Source: Agreia sp. PsM10
GTDB lineage: Bacteria > Actinomycetota > Actinomycetes > Actinomycetales > Microbacteriaceae
Assembly: GCF_030433855.1 (NCBI RefSeq)
Contig: NZ_JARUXC010000003.1
Coordinates: 248,001-312,000 of the forward strand
Direction: 5' to 3'
Length of the DNA stretch: 64,000 nucleotides
The position numbers and the translations under genes were made by a program. Positions 23,284 to 33,498 of this stretch are shown one piece after another. The first letter of the stretch is position 1, and every line of letters starts with the position of its first letter. A model generated the notes under the pieces. That model searched no databases, was not told the origin of the DNA, and saw only the letters and a program-made list of their open reading frames with translations.

Positions 23284-23721
23284 CTAGTTGAGGCCGATGA
23301 TCGCCCTCAGGGCGAGGCGGTACGAGTCGAAGCCGAACCCGGCGATGACCCCCGTGGCTATGCCGGAGATGACGCTGGTGTGGCGAAAGGTCTCTCGGGC
23401 ATGCGGGTTGCTGATGTGCACCTCGATCAGCGGGATGCCGGCCTTGGTGACCAGGGCCGCCGCATCGCGGAGCCCGTAGCTGTAGTGGGTGAATGCGGCC
23501 GGGTTCAGGATGACGGGTGTGCCTGAGTCGACGGCCTCGTGCATCCACCCGATCATCTGGCCCTCATCGTCTGTCTGGCGCAACTCTATGGTTGCTTCCT
23601 TGCCCGCGTCGGAGGTCAGCACCGCTCGGAGCGCCTCGAGGTCCTGCGATCCGTACACGTCGGGCTCGCGGCTGCCGAGCCGCGAGAGGTTTGGTCCGTT
23701 CAGCACGAGCACAGTGGTCAT
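23284..23721 (-). CDS. aroQ: 3-dehydroquinate dehydratase, type II
   Basis: AroQ dehydrates 3-dehydroquinate in the shikimate pathway. The 145-residue protein is a type II enzyme: [21 protein letters not shown] at the start with the catalytic Tyr and Arg, [17 protein letters not shown] with the catalytic His, and [20 protein letters not shown] near the end. ATG 23721 begins [11 protein letters not shown]. It lies 83 bp before efp and close to aroB, aroK, aroC and aroE. Confidence 0.95.
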   Translation of the reverse strand: MTTVLVLNGPNLSRLGSREPDVYGSQDLEALRAVLTSDAGKEATIELRQTDDEGQMIGWMHEAVDSGTPVILNPAAFTHYSYGLRDAAALVTKAGIPLIEVHISNPHARETFRHTSVISGIATGVIAGFGFDSYRLALRAIIGLN

Positions 23722-23732
23722 GACGCCTAACT

Positions 23733-24164
23733 CTAGCGACGCGCCGACGACCTCGCCTTCATCATGCGGAGGCCGTCGTCGTGCACGAGATAGATCGCGA
23801 ACACCTCGACGGCTTCGTCGCGGGCGGCCTCGTGCAGCCCGTCTGCCCACAGCTCGTCGAAGCCGTGCGGCGTCTCGTCGCCAGGGCGTTCGAGGGCGAA
23901 CAGGATGCTGCCGCCCGGAGAGTACTCGTCGAGAACCTGTCCGAGGCTCGACACGATCGACCGCAGCTCGTCGTCCGAAGGGCTCGCAGGGATACCGTCG
24001 ATCGGGATGATGATCGGCAGCTGCGCACCGTCGGGGGCGATGAAGAATGCCCACAGCTGGCGTCGCAGCGCCGGACCGAGCAGCCTCGACAGGAGGTCTC
24101 TGGCGTCGGCGTCGTTCGCGATGATCGTGTCTGGACCGGGGGTCGATGGGGTGTGTGCCGTCAT
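23733..24164 (-). CDS. Conserved actinobacterial protein of unknown function
   Basis: I do not recognise a named family. The 143-residue protein is soluble, with no signal peptide or membrane span. It has an alpha/beta character with [24 protein letters not shown] near the middle, [12 protein letters not shown], and a C-terminal [15 protein letters not shown]. It stands 11 bp upstream of aroQ and 78 bp downstream of aroB, on the same strand, so it is likely co-transcribed. Codon use resembles its neighbours. Confidence 0.7.
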   Translation of the reverse strand: MTAHTPSTPGPDTIIANDADARDLLSRLLGPALRRQLWAFFIAPDGAQLPIIIPIDGIPASPSDDELRSIVSSLGQVLDEYSPGGSILFALERPGDETPHGFDELWADGLHEAARDEAVEVFAIYLVHDDGLRMMKARSSARR

Positions 24165-24242
24165 GCGCCCACTCTGGCAAGTTCCCTTACCCGCGGTGAG
24201 TATCCATCCACAGGCCGGGCAACCCTTCCTGCACAGCTCGGG

Positions 24243-25328
24243 TCAGGAACCGATCTCCTGATAGGCGGCGAAGAGCAGCGACGTCTCAGGACCCGCGAGA
24301 ACCGACGGCTTCGCCAGGTCGTCGAGCACGATGAAGCGCAGCATTCCCGCGCGGGCCTTCTTGTCGCGCTGCATCGTGGCCAGCAGCGTCTGCCACCGCC
24401 CCACGGGATAGCTGACAGGGAGCGTGAGAGAGGTGAGGATGCGCCGGTGCCGGTCGACGACCTCGTCCGACAGGGCGCCCGTCAGGCGGCCCAGCTCGGC
24501 CGCGAACACCATGCCGACCGAGATCGCGGCGCCGTGCCTCCACTGGTAGCGCTCGGCGTGTTCGATCGCGTGCCCGAGCGTGTGCCCGTAGTTCAGGATC
24601 TCGCGGAGGCCCTGCTCGGTGAAGTCCTCGCCCACGACGCGCGCCTTCATCGCGATCGAGAGCTCGACGACCCGCCTGAACTCGGGGGTCGACGGGTCTG
24701 TGGCACGGTCGACGTCTGCCTCGACGATGTCGAGGATCTCCGGCTCCGAGATGAATCCGGCCTTCACGATCTCGGCGAAGCCGGCGAGGATCTCGTTCCT
24801 CGGGAGGGTGTCGAAGGTGTCGAGATCGCCGACGACGGCGGACGGTGCGTAGAAGGTGCCCACGAGGTTCTTGCCCTCTGCCGTGTTGATGCCGTTCTTG
24901 CCGCCCACGGCCGCGTCGACGAGGCCGAGCACGGAGGTCGGCACCTGCACGAGCCGGACCCCGCGCAGCCAGGTCGCTGCGACGAAACCGGCGAGGTCGG
25001 TGATGGCTCCCCCGCCGAAGCCGATCACCGCGTCCGACCTGGTGAAGTCGCTCTGGCCCATGACCTGCCAGCAGAACGCCGCGACCTCCACGCGTTTCGC
25101 CTGCTCGGCATCCGGAACCTCTGCCAGGAGCACCTCGTAGCGGTCGAGGAGGCTCTCGCGCATCGCGGCGGCCTTCGCCGCCAGCGTCGGGGCGTGAACG
25201 ATGAGCACCTTGCGCACGCCCTGCCCCAGGAACTCGGAGAGGTCGCCGACGAGGCCGCGGCCGATCACGACCTCGTAGGGGTTCTCGCCGGTGACGGGGA
25301 TTCGAGTGGCGGGCGTCGTGTCGGTCAT
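24243..25328 (-). CDS. aroB: 3-dehydroquinate synthase
   Basis: AroB makes 3-dehydroquinate from DAHP with NAD and zinc. The 361-residue protein is normal length. It shows GFGGGAITDLAGFVAATWLRG, AAVGGKNGINTAEGKNLVGTF, and the zinc-binding histidines in NYGHTLGHAIEHAERY. It overlaps aroK by 4 bp. The aroK-aroB coupling and the order aroE-(intergenic)-aroC-aroK-aroB-aroQ form one shikimate block. Confidence 0.96.
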   Translation of the reverse strand: MTDTTPATRIPVTGENPYEVVIGRGLVGDLSEFLGQGVRKVLIVHAPTLAAKAAAMRESLLDRYEVLLAEVPDAEQAKRVEVAAFCWQVMGQSDFTRSDAVIGFGGGAITDLAGFVAATWLRGVRLVQVPTSVLGLVDAAVGGKNGINTAEGKNLVGTFYAPSAVVGDLDTFDTLPRNEILAGFAEIVKAGFISEPEILDIVEADVDRATDPSTPEFRRVVELSIAMKARVVGEDFTEQGLREILNYGHTLGHAIEHAERYQWRHGAAISVGMVFAAELGRLTGALSDEVVDRHRRILTSLTLPVSYPVGRWQTLLATMQRDKKARAGMLRFIVLDDLAKPSVLAGPETSLLFAAYQEIGS

Positions 25329-25831
25329 GGTGTGTCTCTCCGGTGGCTGCGGCCGCGCGCCCAGTGGGCGATCTCGGCGGCGATGAGTTCGGTCGGTCTG
25401 TGCGAGGTGTCGACCCGGAAGTCGGCGAGCGACTCATAGAGCTCGCGCCGCGAGTCGACGAGCGCCTGCCACGACTCGATCGACGACACGAGCGGCCTCT
25501 TGCCGTTCGAGAGGCGTGCGGCCACGGCCGAGGCCTCCACCGTCAGCAGTACGACCGGAAGGTCGGCGATGTCGTCACGGGTTCGCGGATCGAGCACCGC
25601 GCCTCCCCCGAAGGCGACGACGCCGCTGCCGACGAGGGCGTGCTCGACCGCGATGCGCTCCAGCGTTCTGAAATGAGGTTCTCCGTGGGTCGCGAACAGT
25701 TCCGCTATCGGGCCGTGCTCACGCACGATCTCGGTGTCGGTGTCGGTGAAGGGAACACCCAGGATGCGGGAGAGCTTCTTGCCGATCCGCGACTTTCCGG
25801 CCGCGGGCGCACCGATCAGCACGAGGAGCAT
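25325..25831 (-). CDS. aroK: Shikimate kinase
   Basis: AroK phosphorylates shikimate. The 168-residue protein has the Walker A motif GAPAAGKSRIGKK near the N-terminus, the shikimate-binding DTDTEIV, and VVAFGGGAVLDPRTRD. It lies 11 bp after aroC and overlaps aroB by 4 bp. Confidence 0.95.
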   Translation of the reverse strand: MLLVLIGAPAAGKSRIGKKLSRILGVPFTDTDTEIVREHGPIAELFATHGEPHFRTLERIAVEHALVGSGVVAFGGGAVLDPRTRDDIADLPVVLLTVEASAVAARLSNGKRPLVSSIESWQALVDSRRELYESLADFRVDTSHRPTELIAAEIAHWARGRSHRRDTP

Positions 25832-25842
25832 CGGGCGGGCCG

Positions 25843-27048
25843 TCAGTCGGTGCCGTCGATGCCGGCGGATGCGAGTCGCTCGGGGATGTGAGCGAGGTAC
25901 GACTCGAGGTTGCGCCTGGTCTCCGGAACGGAGTCGCCGCCGAACTTCTCGAGCACGGAGTTCGCCAGGACGAGGGCGACCATGGCCTCCGCCACGACGC
26001 CCGCCGCGGGAACCGCGCAGACGTCGGAGCGCTGGTGATGGGCGGCTGCGGCCTCACCCGTGGCCACGTCGACCGTGCGGAGGGCGTGCGGGATCGTCGC
26101 GATGGGCTTCATCCCGGCACGCACGCGCAGCACCGTGCCGGTGCTCATACCCCCTTCGGTGCCTCCGGCCTTGTCGCTGAGACGCGCGATACGCCCGTCT
26201 TCCTGCACGAGCTCGTCATGGGCATCCGACCCGCGACGTGTCGTGGTGAGGAACCCGTCGCCGACCTCGACGCCCTTGATGGCCTGGATGCCCATCAGGG
26301 CGGCGGCCAGCGCGGAGTCGAGCCGCCGGTCCCAGTGCACGTACGAGCCGAGGCCCGGGGGAACCCCGTAGGCGAGGACCTCGACGACGCCGCCGAGGGT
26401 GTCGCCGTCTTTGTGGGCGGCGTCGACCTCGGCCACCATCAGGGCGCTGGTGGCCTCGTCGAAGCAGCGCAGCGGGTCGGCGTCGAGCGCGTCGACGTCG
26501 CGCGGCAGGGGAAGAGGGCTGCCCTCGGGCACCCGCACGGGACCGATCGAGAGCGTGTGGCTGACGAGCGTGATGCCGAGCTCGGAGAGGAAGCTCCGCG
26601 CCACGGCGCCCAGGGCCACCCGCGCGGCCGTCTCCCTGGCGCTCGCGCGTTCGAGAACGGGTCGGGCCTCGTCGAAGCCGTACTTCTGCATTCCCACGAG
26701 ATCGGCGTGGCCCGGCCGCGGCCGGGTGAGTGGAGCGCCGCGGCCCCTCGACGCCTGATCGGCGTCGACGGGCTCGGGACTCATCACCTCGACCCACTTC
26801 GGCCACTCGGTGTTGCCGATGCGGATGGCGATGGGGCTGCCGAGCGAGTAGCCGTGTCGAACACCCGCGGAGAGCGTCAACTGGTCTTGTTCGAACTTCA
26901 TGCGCGCACCGCGGCCGTAGCCGAGCTTGCGGCGGGCCAGGTCGGCACGGATGTCGTCCATGAGCACGGGGACGCCCGCGGGCAGCCCCTCGAGTGTGGC
27001 GATGAGCTCGGGGCCGTGCGACTCACCGGCGGTGATCCAACGAAGCAT
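25843..27048 (-). CDS. aroC: Chorismate synthase
   Basis: AroC makes chorismate from EPSP with reduced flavin, the last step of the shared aromatic pathway. The 401-residue protein begins [20 protein letters not shown], with the family GESHG motif. [17 protein letters not shown] and [19 protein letters not shown] are also conserved, and the late [17 protein letters not shown] is family-typical. It is 127 bp from aroE. Confidence 0.97.
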   Translation of the reverse strand: MLRWITAGESHGPELIATLEGLPAGVPVLMDDIRADLARRKLGYGRGARMKFEQDQLTLSAGVRHGYSLGSPIAIRIGNTEWPKWVEVMSPEPVDADQASRGRGAPLTRPRPGHADLVGMQKYGFDEARPVLERASARETAARVALGAVARSFLSELGITLVSHTLSIGPVRVPEGSPLPLPRDVDALDADPLRCFDEATSALMVAEVDAAHKDGDTLGGVVEVLAYGVPPGLGSYVHWDRRLDSALAAALMGIQAIKGVEVGDGFLTTTRRGSDAHDELVQEDGRIARLSDKAGGTEGGMSTGTVLRVRAGMKPIATIPHALRTVDVATGEAAAAHHQRSDVCAVPAAGVVAEAMVALVLANSVLEKFGGDSVPETRRNLESYLAHIPERLASAGIDGTD

Positions 27049-27175
27049 AAGAAAGCTGTTCCTTCAGGCGGCAGAGCGGTCACCGGCGGCCGGTGACCGG
27101 TGTGCGGACGGGTCGGCGTGCAGACAGCCGACATCCGATCTTCCCATAGATCGTCTGCGGCCTCGGGCGGCGGGG

Positions 27176-28045
27176 CTACGGCGCGAGCGTATCGGCTGGT
27201 GCGTCGAGCGACGATTCCATGGCCGACAGCACCGCGGCCTCGTCGGTCAGCGGGAGGGTCGGATCGCCGTGCACGAACACGCGCACCTGGAGCAGGGCCT
27301 GGTGAAGCAGCATGCGAAGGCCCGACACGACCTGGCGGTCCGCGAGCGACCACACCGCACCGAGCGCGCTGGGCCACGGGTGATAGGCCACGTCGAGCAG
27401 GTCCGACCGGGCGGGCAGCGGACTCTGCCGGAGAAGCGAGACGGGGCCGGCGTCGCCCGGCAGCGTGGAGATCACCAGGGATGCGTCGATGACGTCGAGC
27501 GATGCCGCAGTGAGCGGAAGCAGGGTGATCGCCGTGCCCGAGGCCGCGGCGATCCGCCTCAGGGGCTCGGCCTTGTCCGGCGTTCTCGCGAGCACGCTCA
27601 CATGCTCCGCACCGAGCTGGGCCGCCGCGACGACGGCCGAGGCCGCGGTCGCTCCGCCGCCGAGCACCGCCACCTGGCGGGCAGACGTGATCGACTTCTC
27701 GGCGAGGGCTCGCACGATGCCGCCCACGTCGGTGTTGAAACCGTCGAGACGCCGCGAGCCGCCCTCCTGCGAGAAGCGCACGGTGTTGGTCGAGCCGGTC
27801 AGAAGGCTCAGCTCGTCGCGGTGGTCGAGCAGCGGCCGGATTCCGTGCTTCAGCGGCATGGTGAGCGAGAGGCCCACCCACTCCGCGCCGCGTTCCGCGA
27901 CGAACGCGGCCAGCTCGTTCTCGGAGACGTCGATCGCCTCGTAGTGCCAGTCGAGTCCGAGCACGGAGTAGGCGGCCCGGTGCAGCCGCGGCGACAGGGA
28001 GTGCGCTATCGGCGATCCGAGAACGGCCAGACGGCTACTCGACAT
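27176..28045 (-). CDS. aroE: Shikimate dehydrogenase
   Basis: AroE reduces 3-dehydroshikimate to shikimate with NADPH. The 289-residue protein shows the substrate serines in GSPIAHSLSPRLHRAAY, the catalytic lysine in LTMPLKHG, and NTDVGG. The nucleotide-binding loop is LGGGATAASAVVAA, a variant of the usual GxGGxxxA pattern. Its start overlaps the end of mltG by 11 bp, and the order ruvX-mltG-aroE-aroC is standard in actinobacteria. Confidence 0.92.
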   Translation of the reverse strand: MSSSRLAVLGSPIAHSLSPRLHRAAYSVLGLDWHYEAIDVSENELAAFVAERGAEWVGLSLTMPLKHGIRPLLDHRDELSLLTGSTNTVRFSQEGGSRRLDGFNTDVGGIVRALAEKSITSARQVAVLGGGATAASAVVAAAQLGAEHVSVLARTPDKAEPLRRIAAASGTAITLLPLTAASLDVIDASLVISTLPGDAGPVSLLRQSPLPARSDLLDVAYHPWPSALGAVWSLADRQVVSGLRMLLHQALLQVRVFVHGDPTLPLTDEAAVLSAMESSLDAPADTLAP

Positions 28046-29240
28046 CGGGATGCGCCGCCCACCACTCCTGCAGGCGCTCCACCGCTGCGGCGTGCTCGTC
28101 AGCGGTCTCGGAGAACACCGTCTCGCCGGTGTCGAGATCGACGGTCACGAAGAAGAGCCAGGGTCCGTCCGCCGGATGCAGCGCCGCGTCGATGGCGTCG
28201 TCGCCCGGGTTCGAGATGGGTCCGACCGGGAGACCCGGGTTGGCGTAGGTGTTGTAGGGGTTGGATGCGTCCTCGCGCTCCTCGGGTGTCGTCTCGACGC
28301 GGCTGTGGCCGGCGCCGTACGCGACCGTCGCATCCGATTCGAGGTTCATGCCGATGTCGAGCCTGTTCGTGAAGACCCGCGAGACCTTGTACATGTCTTC
28401 CGAGCTGCCGGCCTCCTTCTGGATGAGGGCGGCGAGGGTGACGACCCGGAAGCGGTCGGCCGGCGCGACTCCCGCTGCGTCGAGCGACTCGAACGACCGG
28501 TTCACCATGGTCTGCAGCATGTCGGTCGGAGTCTGGTCGGGCTCGAACTGGTACGTCGCAGGAAAGAGGAATCCTTCGATGGACGGCGCCTCGGCGGGCA
28601 CGCCGAGCGCGGCGTAGTTCGCACCCACCGCCTGGAACTCCTCGATGGGGATGCCGGTGACGTCGGCCAGTTCCTGATAGATGCCCTTGGCGCTCGATCC
28701 CTCGGGAATAGTGACCGTGAAGTCGACCTTGTTGGCCGGGTCGAGCAGGGCCGACAGGGCGGCCTTGGAACTCATCTTCTGGGCGAGCTTGAACGTGCCC
28801 GTCTGGAAGACCGGCTGCGGATCCTCTTTCAGCAGCAGGGAGTAGAACGTCTCGGAGCTCTTGACGACTCCGGCCTCCTGCAGCTTCACTCCGATCGCAT
28901 CACCGAACTCTCCGTCGGCGATCTTCACCATCACCTCGCCCGAGCCGTCTCCGCTGTAGTCGTCTGTCGATTGCGGGGTCAGCATCGCGGTGATCTGCGG
29001 CTCGAACGTCGAATAGACGAACGCCCCTGCACCGGCGACGAGGCCGAGGATCACGACGGTGACGATGACCGCGGTGAGCGCCCTACGACGGCGAGGCGGC
29101 TTGCCGGCCGGCCGCGTGGTCGAATGCGTCTCGCGTCGCTCCCTGCGGGACTGCGCCTGAACCGCGGGCTTCGACGTCGAAGCGGGTTCACGCAGGAACT
29201 CGGAGAACGGGTGGTCTTCTGGTGGCTGACGATCAGTCAC
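28035..29240 (-). CDS. mltG: Endolytic murein transglycosylase MltG (YceG-like)
   Basis: MltG cuts nascent peptidoglycan strands at the membrane. The predicted protein has 401 residues: a polar N-terminal region, a basic stretch (KPPRRRR), one membrane span (ALTAVIVTVVILGLVAGAGAFVY) and an extracellular catalytic domain. The catalytic glutamate is in AALIQKEAGSSEDM, followed by RVFTNRL and LESDATVAYGAG. GTG 29240 was chosen as start (VTDRQPPEDHPF); it overlaps the ruvX end by 8 bp. The longer open frame lies inside ruvX. Confidence 0.93.
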   Translation of the reverse strand: MTDRQPPEDHPFSEFLREPASTSKPAVQAQSRRERRETHSTTRPAGKPPRRRRALTAVIVTVVILGLVAGAGAFVYSTFEPQITAMLTPQSTDDYSGDGSGEVMVKIADGEFGDAIGVKLQEAGVVKSSETFYSLLLKEDPQPVFQTGTFKLAQKMSSKAALSALLDPANKVDFTVTIPEGSSAKGIYQELADVTGIPIEEFQAVGANYAALGVPAEAPSIEGFLFPATYQFEPDQTPTDMLQTMVNRSFESLDAAGVAPADRFRVVTLAALIQKEAGSSEDMYKVSRVFTNRLDIGMNLESDATVAYGAGHSRVETTPEEREDASNPYNTYANPGLPVGPISNPGDDAIDAALHPADGPWLFFVTVDLDTGETVFSETADEHAAAVERLQEWWAAHPDVE

Positions 29241-29724
29241 GGTAATCCCCCTGTGGATCGGGTCCCAACTCGGATGCGGCTGTCCCGGGCGGGTTTCCCG
29301 TGGACGCCTCCGAATCGAGGGCATGCTGCAAGAGTATAACCGCGGCGATCTGGTCGATCACTGGACGCGAGCCTTTCACAGCACGGCCGGAGGTATGGAG
29401 TGCGGCCTGGGCCGACACGGTCGTGAGCCTCTCGTCGATCATGCGCACGGGCGTCTTCGTGGCGGCTGCGATCCGCGCGGCGAAGGCGATCGCGTCGTCT
29501 GTCGACGGGGTGTTGGCTCCCGAGAGCGACAGAGGGAGGCCGACGACGATCTCCGTGCAGTCGAGTTCGACGCAGAGAGCGGCGATCCTGTCGACGTCCG
29601 CCGAGCCGTCTGCGGATCGCGCGACCGTCTCGACCGGAGTGGCCAGCATGCCGTGGAAGTCGCTGCGCGCGACGCCGATGCGAGCTCTGCCCACATCGAC
29701 GCCGAGGCGCACGCCCGACCTCAC
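29233..29724 (-). CDS. ruvX: Putative pre-16S rRNA nuclease RuvX/YqgF
   Basis: YqgF matures the 5' end of 16S rRNA. It has an RNase H-like fold. The protein has 163 residues, with the first acidic residue in LGVDVGRARIGVARSD, then VVGLPLSLSG and RMIDERLTTVSAQ. It starts at GTG 29724, four bases after the alaS stop, and overlaps mltG by 8 bp. Confidence 0.92.
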   Translation of the reverse strand: MRSGVRLGVDVGRARIGVARSDFHGMLATPVETVARSADGSADVDRIAALCVELDCTEIVVGLPLSLSGANTPSTDDAIAFAARIAAATKTPVRMIDERLTTVSAQAALHTSGRAVKGSRPVIDQIAAVILLQHALDSEASTGNPPGTAASELGPDPQGDYRD

Positions 29725-29728
29725 CCGG

Positions 29729-32386
29729 TCAGCCCAGAACCGTCTGCGACACCGCCGCGAGAGCGCTGTCGATCGCCGCCACGAGGGTGCCGCCGCCCTG
29801 CGCCAGGTCGTCTTTTCCGCCGCCGCCGCCGCCGAGAACGGACGCGGCCTGCTTGGCGAGTGCCCCTGCCCGGTGGCCGAGCGCGCGTGCCGCGTCGTTG
29901 GTCGCGACGATGACGACGGGCTTCTCGCCCACCACCGCCGCGAGGGCGACGACGGAGGGAGCGGAGCCGAGACGCTCGCGCACCCCGGTGACCAGGGCGC
30001 GCAGATCGTCTGACGAGGAGAGTTCGCCCGCGTCGGCTGCGACGAGACGCAGTTCTCCCGCGGTGCGTGCCGACTCGACGAAGCCGGGAACCCGGGCGGT
30101 GAGTGCGCTCGCCTCGTAGGCCGCGAGCTTCTTCTCGGCGGCCTTCAGGTTCGAGACCAGATCCTGGATGCGTGCGGGCACGTCCTCTCGAGGAGCCTTC
30201 AGCGTGGCGGCCAGCTGGGTGACGACGCTGCGCTCGGCGGCGAACTGACGGAATGCCTCGATGCCCACGAGGGATTCGACTCGACGGTTCGTCGATCCGA
30301 TCGACGATTCGCCGAGGATGTTGATCATGCCGATCTCCGAGCTGTGCTGCACGTGCGTGCCGGCGCAGAGCTCACGAGACCACGGTCCCCCGATGTCGAC
30401 CACGCGCACCACGTCGCCGTACTTCTCGCCGAAGAGGGCCATGGCGCCCAGTGCCTTGGCCTCGTCGAGGGGAAGCTCACGGGTGACGACCTCGAGATCG
30501 CTGCGGATCGCGAGGTTGGAGATCTCCTCGATCTCCGAGCGTGTCTCGGACGACAGGGGCTGGTTCCACGAGAAGTCGAGTCGCAGGTAACCGGCCTTGT
30601 TGTATGAACCCGACTGGTGGGCCTGAGGGCCGAGCGTCTGCCGCAGCGCGGCGTGCACCAGGTGGGTTCCCGAGTGCGCCTGGGTCGCCCCACGGCGCCA
30701 GTCGGGATCGACCACGGTGCTGGCGGCGTCGTCGACGGCGACCTGGCCGCTCGTGACGTGCACTCGGTGGCTGATGAGCCCCTTGATCGGCTTCTGCACG
30801 TCGAGCACCTCGAGCTCGAAGCCGTCGCCGCGGATCACTCCCGAGTCGGCCTCCTGTCCGCCGGACTCGGCGTAGAGGGTCGTCTCGGCGAGGATGACCT
30901 CGAGGGTCTCGCCCGCCACGGCGCTCGTCACCGACTGCCCGTCGATGATGAGGCCCAGGATTGTCGACTCGGTGACCAGCTCGTCGTAGCCGAGGAACGT
31001 GGTCTCGCCGGCCGCTCGGAACTGGCTGTAGACGCCCAGATCGGTGATGCCGAGCTTCTTGGCCTTCGAATCGGCCTTGGCACGCTGCTTCTGCTCGCTC
31101 ATGAGGGATTCGAACGCCACTCGGTCGACGGCGAGTCCGGCCTCCTCGGCCATCTCCATGGTGAGGTCGATCGGGAAGCCGTACGTGTCGTGCAGCTGGA
31201 ACGCCGTGTCGCCGGCGAGGTTCTTCGCACCCTTCTGCTTCGCCGTGCTCACGGCGAGGTCGAGGATGTTGATACCGCCGCTGAGGGTGCGCAGGAACGA
31301 CTCCTCCTCTGCGTAGGCCGTGCGCGAGATGCGGTCGAAGTCGGCCTCGACCTCGGGGTACGCGGCCTTCATGGCGTCGCGGGAGGCGGTGAAGAGCTCG
31401 GGGAAGACGGCCGTGTCGACGCCCAGCAGACGCATGGATCGAACGGAGCGGCGGAGGAGCCGGCGCAGGATGTAGCCGCGGCCCTCGTTCGACGGCATGA
31501 CCCCGTCGGACATGAGCATCAGAGCGCTGCGCACGTGGTCGGCGACCACGCGCATCCGCACATCGTCTTCGTGGTCGGCGCCGTAGCGGCGACCGGAGAT
31601 GACCGACGCCGTGTCGAGGACAGGGCGCACCTGATCGATCTCGTACAGGTTCTCGACGCCCTGCTTGAGGAAGGCGACGCGTTCGAGGCCCATGCCGGTG
31701 TCGATGTTGCGACTCGGCAGGTCTCCGAGGATCTCGAAGTCGTTCTTGCCGGTGCCCTCGCCGCGCAGGTACTGCATGAAGACGAGGTTCCAGATCTCGA
31801 TGTAGCGGTCGTCGTCGACAGCCGGTCCGCCTTCGCGCCCGTAGGCGGGGCCGCGGTCGAAGAAGATCTCCGAGCAGGGTCCGGCGGGGCCGGGCTGGCC
31901 GGTGGACCAGTAGTTCGAGTCCATGCCCAATCGCTGGATGCGCTCGTCGGGCAGGCCGGCTGTCTTCTTCCAGTACTCGATGGCCTCGTCGTCGTCTTCG
32001 TAGACGGTGACCCAGAGATCCTTCTCGTCGAAGCCGAGGCCGCCGTCGGCCTCCGGGGTCACGAGCAGCTCCCAGGCGTAGCGGATCGCCTGCTCCTTGA
32101 AGTAGTCGCCGAACGAGAAGTTGCCGTTCATCTGGAAGAACGTGCCGTGGCGGGTCGTCTTGCCCACCTCCTCGATGTCGAGGGTGCGGATGCACTTCTG
32201 CACGCTGGTGGCCCGGGGATACGGTGCAGGCACGAGACCCGTGAGGTAGGGGATGAACGGCACCATGCCTGCGACGGTGAAGAGCAGTGTCGGGTCGTCG
32301 CTCACCAGCGAGGCCGACGGAACGACCGTGTGCCCCTTGTCTGCGAAGAAGGTGAGCCAGCGTTGGCGGATATCGGCGGTATGCAT
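29729..32386 (-). CDS. alaS: Alanyl-tRNA synthetase
   Basis: AlaS charges tRNA-Ala and also edits mischarged tRNA. The 885-residue protein is full length. The aminoacylation domain begins MHTADIRQRWLTFFADKGHTVVPSASL with FTVAGMVPFIPY; the editing site has the zinc ligands HSGTH and CAGTHVQH. The C-terminal C-Ala domain ends GGGGGGKDDLAQGGG. It is followed at 4 bp by ruvX and preceded by three small envelope genes. Confidence 0.97.
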   Translation of the reverse strand: MHTADIRQRWLTFFADKGHTVVPSASLVSDDPTLLFTVAGMVPFIPYLTGLVPAPYPRATSVQKCIRTLDIEEVGKTTRHGTFFQMNGNFSFGDYFKEQAIRYAWELLVTPEADGGLGFDEKDLWVTVYEDDDEAIEYWKKTAGLPDERIQRLGMDSNYWSTGQPGPAGPCSEIFFDRGPAYGREGGPAVDDDRYIEIWNLVFMQYLRGEGTGKNDFEILGDLPSRNIDTGMGLERVAFLKQGVENLYEIDQVRPVLDTASVISGRRYGADHEDDVRMRVVADHVRSALMLMSDGVMPSNEGRGYILRRLLRRSVRSMRLLGVDTAVFPELFTASRDAMKAAYPEVEADFDRISRTAYAEEESFLRTLSGGINILDLAVSTAKQKGAKNLAGDTAFQLHDTYGFPIDLTMEMAEEAGLAVDRVAFESLMSEQKQRAKADSKAKKLGITDLGVYSQFRAAGETTFLGYDELVTESTILGLIIDGQSVTSAVAGETLEVILAETTLYAESGGQEADSGVIRGDGFELEVLDVQKPIKGLISHRVHVTSGQVAVDDAASTVVDPDWRRGATQAHSGTHLVHAALRQTLGPQAHQSGSYNKAGYLRLDFSWNQPLSSETRSEIEEISNLAIRSDLEVVTRELPLDEAKALGAMALFGEKYGDVVRVVDIGGPWSRELCAGTHVQHSSEIGMINILGESSIGSTNRRVESLVGIEAFRQFAAERSVVTQLAATLKAPREDVPARIQDLVSNLKAAEKKLAAYEASALTARVPGFVESARTAGELRLVAADAGELSSSDDLRALVTGVRERLGSAPSVVALAAVVGEKPVVIVATNDAARALGHRAGALAKQAASVLGGGGGGKDDLAQGGGTLVAAIDSALAAVSQTVLG

Positions 32387-32459
32387 GGTGTCCGTAGCGT
32401 TCAGCGCATCGGGCTGCGAAGCGTCGCAGCCACAGACGCGAAAGGGGAAGTGAGGAGGA

Positions 32460-32678
32460 TTACTTGACGGTCGAGGAGAGAGCCTCGCCGGCGTCGCCGA
32501 GCACGGCGCGGAGTTCCGACTCCCGCTCGCGGTAGCCGTCGACGATGGATTCGGTGAATCCCTTGGTGCGCTTGTCGAGATCGGAGAAGAATCTCCGGCC
32601 CTCCGCCGTCTGGTTCACCTGGTGGGCCACAACGAATCCGAGGGCGACTCCGAGAACGAGCCACAGGATTTTCTTCAT
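32460..32678 (-). CDS. Small membrane protein of the alaS-rpsD region (YtxH-like)
   Basis: The 72-residue protein has one N-terminal membrane span (ILWLVLGVALGFVVAH) and a soluble amphipathic tail with RRFFSDLDKRTKGFTESI and DGYRERESELRAVLG, which would form a helix. Its role is unknown. Proteins like this are common beside alaS and DUF948 genes in actinobacteria. It lies 73 bp from alaS and 42 bp from the next gene. Confidence 0.75.
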   Translation of the reverse strand: MKKILWLVLGVALGFVVAHQVNQTAEGRRFFSDLDKRTKGFTESIVDGYRERESELRAVLGDAGEALSSTVK

Positions 32679-32720
32679 TGTTCTCTCCTCGAGACGCAGA
32701 TGGGGACGGGTGAGTCGAGT

Positions 32721-33491
32721 TTAGTCGGCGCGCACGGCGAAGGCGGTCGCCCGCCGTGCCACGTCGTCGTCGAGCCGGCGTCGCCAGGCCGCATCGAGTG
32801 TTGCATCGTCGGTCTCGTCGTCGAGCACGGTGAGCCAGCCGGAGAGCTCGGCGTCGAGCCACTCGAACTGGCGAACGGATGCCGCGAGCACGTCGCGCGG
32901 GTGGGTGTAGCTCTCCCACGACACGGCGATGCGATTGAGCACCACGTAGATCCATGCCTGGTCGAGCACGGCGTCGTCGATGTCTCCCCCCGCACTCTCC
33001 GCCAGCACGGCCTCGAGTGCGGCGACGTCGTCGCGGAGGGCGGCCACGCGTGCGGCCGAGTCGAGACGGGCGTCGGTCGAGGCCGCCTTTCCGGCGGCGA
33101 CGATGCTGCAGGCCTCCTCGCCGTCGACGAGGTCGCGACGCAGCCCCTGATACAGCTCGGGCAGCGTGAGCCGGAGACTGTCGGGGATGTCGTACCGGGT
33201 CACGGGATGCCGCCCGCCGGGGTTGCCGAACACGGTCCCGACCTCCATGGCGGCGACGGCCGGTGCCTCGTCGTCGCGCATGGGCGCATCCACGAACGAG
33301 GGAGCGGGCTCCGCGGCCGCCGGTGTGCCCTGGGCCCCGACGCGTCCGAAGATGTAGTCGGCCTGGGGGTTCACGCCCACGTCGGGATCGGAGGAGGAAT
33401 CCGAATACCGGATGTAGCGCACCGTGGAGCGCACGATGAAGAACAGGCCGACGGCGAGCCCGATGGCCAGGACGATGAGGAGAAAGCCCAC
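32721..33491 (-). CDS. Single-span membrane protein of unknown function
   Basis: The 256-residue protein has an N-terminal membrane span (LLIVLAIGLAVGLFFIVRS) and a cytoplasmic domain. A low-complexity link (PAAAEPAP) precedes an alpha-helical C-terminal region with many acidic residues (AALRDDVAALEAVLAE, LDAAWRRRLDDDVA). I do not recognise a family. It sits 7 bp after a DUF948 protein gene and is probably in one transcript with it. Confidence 0.7.
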   Translation of the reverse strand: MGFLLIVLAIGLAVGLFFIVRSTVRYIRYSDSSSDPDVGVNPQADYIFGRVGAQGTPAAAEPAPSFVDAPMRDDEAPAVAAMEVGTVFGNPGGRHPVTRYDIPDSLRLTLPELYQGLRRDLVDGEEACSIVAAGKAASTDARLDSAARVAALRDDVAALEAVLAESAGGDIDDAVLDQAWIYVVLNRIAVSWESYTHPRDVLAASVRQFEWLDAELSGWLTVLDDETDDATLDAAWRRRLDDDVARRATAFAVRAD

Positions 33492-33498
33492 GGCCCGG